A stretch of 8,766 nucleotides of DNA from Chitinophagaceae bacterium (GTDB lineage: Bacteria > Bacteroidota > Bacteroidia > Chitinophagales > Chitinophagaceae), in the NCBI GenBank assembly GCA_003167015.1, contig PMUF01000086.1, positions 1 through 8,766 on the forward strand, read 5' to 3'. Every line of letters starts with the position of its first letter. Position 1 is the stretch's first letter. This document shows, in pieces, positions 6,094-8,766 of the stretch. The translations under genes and the position numbers were made by a program. Under the pieces are notes generated by a model. It was not told where the DNA came from and searched no databases. It saw only the letters and a list, made by a program, of their open reading frames with translations.

Positions 6094-8661
6094 ATGAAGA
6101 GGTTATTATTTTGTATTGCTGCTATACTATCGATACCCGCAAGCGATTTTGCCCAGTCTTATGGATTGGTCTTCAGAAGTCATGAAGTAGTGCAGGAAAA
6201 AAGGACGTCACTCGATCTATCCCCGGATGACTCGCTGTGTTTTGGTAAAGACTTCGATCTGTCCTTCGATATAAATTTCCTTCCCCGGCACGAGATCTAT
6301 TTTGGCTATATCTTCCGCATCATTGCCGTAGGCAATGGTGGCAACGATCAGAACGTCGACCTTATCTATAATCAGGCTACCCGCTCTTTCAGGGTCATCA
6401 TCGGCGAAAACTTTTCCGGCATCAGCTTTTCCGTCGACAGTCTGCGACTTTACAGGGACTGGAACAATATTGCGCTGCACTGCGACCTCGATAAACATTT
6501 GCTGCAATTCAACCTCAATGGCCGGTTAGTGGGCTCCAATTCCATTCCCGCGACAGGCAATTGTTTTAAATTCCTGTGGGGAGCGAATGATTTCAGAAAA
6601 TTCAGGACCCGGGATATTCCGCCCATGCAAATCAAGGATATCCGGCTGTCGGGTAATGGCAGCCTCAAATATTACTGGCCTCTCGATGAGACTAACGGCG
6701 ATCTCGCATTGGACAGGACCAGCCATCGGTCTGCCGGGATCAGGAACCCCATATGGTTGAAACCAAAACACCAGCAATGGGACCTGGTCGGATCGTTCAG
6801 CATCAACGGCTATGCGGGGGTAGCCTATAACCCCAGGCAGGACCGGCTGTTCATCACGGGCTCAGATTCACTGGCCGGCTATACCTTCACGAAAGACGGC
6901 TATGCCATGGAGTGGATACCCAACCATCACATGGATCTGCCGCTGGGCCATCAGAGCATTTATGATACGGTCAGCGATAAGCTGTACGATGTAAATATCG
7001 ACCGAAAGAGTGTTGCGAACTTTGTCTTCGCCAATAAGCAATGGAGCCAGTCTTACCCCAGCGGCCCGCTGACAGAATACTGGCATGCCAATAAATTCAT
7101 TTCGGCTCCTGATACTTCGTTGTATGTTATCGGGGGATACGGCCAGCTGCGGTATAAGAACCTGGTACAGCGGTATCACTTCGCCACCCGGCAATGGGAT
7201 ACTATCCGGACTTCCGGTGAATACCTGCCACCCCGCTATCTCGCCGCGCTAGGCACCGATCCGCAAGGGAAATATGCCTACATCGTCGGCGGTTATGGCA
7301 GCCAGACAGGCGACCAGATGCTGGACCCGCGTAACTACGATGATCTCTTCCGTTATGATATCCGTAAGCGGTCGTTCAAAAAGATCTGCAGTCTGAAGTC
7401 TTCGTCCTACCCGTTAACTTTTGCCAATCATCTCGTCATTGGCCCGGCGCCCGATGCCTGGTATGGGCTGCTGTTCGCGAACGATTCCTTCAACTCCAAG
7501 CTCCAGTTGGTAGAAGGATCGCTGATCGATTCGACTATCCGGCCCGTCGGCAATACCATTCCTTACAATTTCCATGACATCCAGTCTTTTGCTGACTTAT
7601 ATTATTCTCCGCAAAGCAACAAATTGATTGCCGTAACCTTGTTCTATTCCAGCATAGGAGATAAGGACCACAATACACAAGTCCGCATTTATACGCTGGA
7701 CTATCGGCCGGAGCCTATGCAGGCCGTAACGTTGACGCTTTCTTTTCCTGTCGCCCGGCGTAGTCCCTGGATGATGATATTCCTGGCAGTTATAGTGGTG
7801 ATCCTGGCCGTCATCGTCATCATCCGGCTGCGCGGTAGCCGGCGACGGGATACCGGGTCATTCGTGAACGGCTCCGCGCCGGTGGTGCAACCGCCGTCTG
7901 CTTTGCAATCGGTTCCATCTCCCGGCCATGCCTCCGGGCCATTGACGTCCGCCATTTATCTTTTCGGTCCTTTCCAGGTATTCGATAAGGAGGGGCATGA
8001 CAGCACCCGGCTGTTTACCCCACTGTTAAGGGAACTCTTTCTGATCATCAGCATTTACACTATCCGTAACGGGCGGGGTATTTCTTCCGAGGGGCTGAAT
8101 GAGATCCTGTGGCATGATAAAGCGGAAAAGGATGCCAAAAACAATCGCAGCGTCAACCTGGCGAAGCTGAAACCCATCCTGGAGAAGATCGGCAACTGCA
8201 TTATCAACAAGGAGTCGGGCTATTGGCAATTGCAGGTACTGGATGACACCTACGTGGACTATAAACAATGTGTCACGCTGCTGCCGGAGACGACGGTTCC
8301 CGATGCGCAGCATCTGCATGCGCTGGTCAACATCATCAAAAGAGGGCCTTTTTTGCAGCAAACCGACTACAACTGGCTCGACGATATCAAGTCAGAGGTT
8401 TCCAACGGCGTCATCGATCGTTGCCTGGGTTATCTCAGTCATCATGATATCACCGAAAACCCCGAGTTTACCATCGAGATCGCCAATTGTATTTTCTTTT
8501 TCGACCAGTTGAACGAGGACGCCCTTACTTTCAAATGCAAGAGTCTCATCCTGCTTAAACGGCATAACCTGGCCAGCAACACCTATCTGAAATTTGTAAA
8601 AGATTATAAAGATATCTACAGCGCGGACTTCGAAAAGTCTTTCCAGGAGATTATAGCCTAA
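6094..8661 (+). CDS. Membrane-spanning one-component regulator: LamG-like and kelch propeller sensor, SARP/OmpR-like DNA-binding domain
   Basis: The product has 855 residues. A signal peptide (1 to about 21, MKRLLFCIAAILSIPASDFAQ region) starts the chain. Residues about 25-222 look like a concanavalin/LamG-type beta-sandwich: FDLSFDINFLP, WNNIALHCDLDKHLLQFNLNGR (123-144) and a closing LKYYWPLDE (191-199). Residues about 228-550 look like a beta-propeller with two clear kelch-type blades: VIGGYGQ...YHFATRQWDTI (345-371) and YIVGGYGSQ...YDIRKRSFKKI (396-431). One hydrophobic helix (about 558-577) is followed by RLRGSRRR, which places the C-terminus in the cytoplasm. After a Ser/Pro-rich linker (586-616) comes a winged-helix domain (619-715: IYLFGPFQVFDKEG, LTPLLRELFLI-like core, ISSEGLNEILW, RSVNLAKLKPILEKIG, INKESGYWQL) of the SARP/OmpR type. 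A helical, BTAD-like tail (718-855) ends the protein. It has no kinase, receiver or ATPase motif. It is probably a ligand-sensing transcription factor for the adjacent glycan genes; the target and ligand are inference. Confidence 0.85.
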   Translation: MKRLLFCIAAILSIPASDFAQSYGLVFRSHEVVQEKRTSLDLSPDDSLCFGKDFDLSFDINFLPRHEIYFGYIFRIIAVGNGGNDQNVDLIYNQATRSFRVIIGENFSGISFSVDSLRLYRDWNNIALHCDLDKHLLQFNLNGRLVGSNSIPATGNCFKFLWGANDFRKFRTRDIPPMQIKDIRLSGNGSLKYYWPLDETNGDLALDRTSHRSAGIRNPIWLKPKHQQWDLVGSFSINGYAGVAYNPRQDRLFITGSDSLAGYTFTKDGYAMEWIPNHHMDLPLGHQSIYDTVSDKLYDVNIDRKSVANFVFANKQWSQSYPSGPLTEYWHANKFISAPDTSLYVIGGYGQLRYKNLVQRYHFATRQWDTIRTSGEYLPPRYLAALGTDPQGKYAYIVGGYGSQTGDQMLDPRNYDDLFRYDIRKRSFKKICSLKSSSYPLTFANHLVIGPAPDAWYGLLFANDSFNSKLQLVEGSLIDSTIRPVGNTIPYNFHDIQSFADLYYSPQSNKLIAVTLFYSSIGDKDHNTQVRIYTLDYRPEPMQAVTLTLSFPVARRSPWMMIFLAVIVVILAVIVIIRLRGSRRRDTGSFVNGSAPVVQPPSALQSVPSPGHASGPLTSAIYLFGPFQVFDKEGHDSTRLFTPLLRELFLIISIYTIRNGRGISSEGLNEILWHDKAEKDAKNNRSVNLAKLKPILEKIGNCIINKESGYWQLQVLDDTYVDYKQCVTLLPETTVPDAQHLHALVNIIKRGPFLQQTDYNWLDDIKSEVSNGVIDRCLGYLSHHDITENPEFTIEIANCIFFFDQLNEDALTFKCKSLILLKRHNLASNTYLKFVKDYKDIYSADFEKSFQEIIA

Positions 8662-8766
8662 AATCCGGCCGTTAATCGAACATTAACCGCCTGGTTAACC
8701 GGTGGATCGTTTATTTGTAACTGTTTCTCATCTAAATGCTTGTTGTGTGAATAAACATTTATCTCT
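8662..8766. other. Non-coding end of window with overlapping inverted repeats
   Basis: This stretch has no ORF and becomes AT-rich after about 8705. Near its start are three related arms: GTTAAT (8671-8676), ATTAAC (8682-8687) and GTTAAC (8694-8699). The first pairs with the second, or the second with the third (as TTAACC/GGTTAA around a GCCT loop, 8683-8698). The 8-bp palindrome GGTTAACC (8693-8700) lies within CCGCC...GGTGG arms (8687-8705). No T run follows, so an intrinsic terminator is not clear. An operator or the leader of the next gene is equally possible. Confidence 0.4.

Noticed and set aside
6094..8661. Hybrid two-component sensor (HTCS) or ECF/anti-sigma regulator for the PUL
   Set aside because: No histidine kinase H-box, ATP-binding N/G boxes, receiver Asp pocket or sigma-factor regions can be found. 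The cytoplasmic part is a winged helix with a helical tail.
8683..8698. Intrinsic terminator for the regulator
   Set aside because: The 6-bp AT-rich stem with a 4-nt loop is followed by CCGGTGGATC rather than a T run, so it is kept only as an inverted repeat of unknown role.

Overview
The window looks like a piece of a Bacteroidota genome, most likely a GC-rich Chitinophagaceae-type relative. The evidence is a SusC/SusD outer-membrane glycan uptake pair, a SusD lipoprotein signal, start codons without Shine-Dalgarno sequences, and a polysaccharide utilisation locus (PUL) layout. The lineage is inferred from gene content and style only; no rRNA or tRNA gene is visible. No CRISPR array, insertion sequence or phage gene was seen.

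Layout: positions 1 to about 175 read on the minus strand as an internal piece of a GH31 family glycosidase. At about 165-185 this is joined head-on to the last quarter (about 256 residues) of a SusC/RagA TonB-dependent transporter on the plus strand. Neither gene is complete, so this point is either a real rearrangement or an assembly or amplification chimera at a contig edge. Everything downstream is on the plus strand and tightly packed: a SusD/RagB lipoprotein (978-2525), a secreted GH92 alpha-mannosidase-like enzyme (2540-4765), and a secreted protein of a family I cannot name that looks like a TIM-barrel glycosidase (4732-6003, overlapping the GH92 gene by 34 bp). After a 90-bp gap with a small hairpin and a promoter-like box comes a large membrane-spanning regulator (6094-8661). 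The last 105 bp are non-coding and hold overlapping inverted repeats.

How the genes may work together (inference): SusC/SusD would bind and import an oligosaccharide, probably alpha-mannose-containing. GH92 and the unnamed hydrolase-like protein would trim it outside the cytoplasm. The regulator could sense a ligand in the periplasm and act on DNA through its cytoplasmic domain. Its layout is signal peptide, LamG-like domain, kelch-type beta-propeller, one membrane helix, then a SARP/OmpR-like winged helix with a helical tail. It contains no histidine kinase, receiver or anti-sigma domain, so it resembles a one-component transmembrane regulator rather than the hybrid two-component, SusR or ECF/anti-sigma systems usually tied to PULs. 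It is the best candidate here for a poorly described system.
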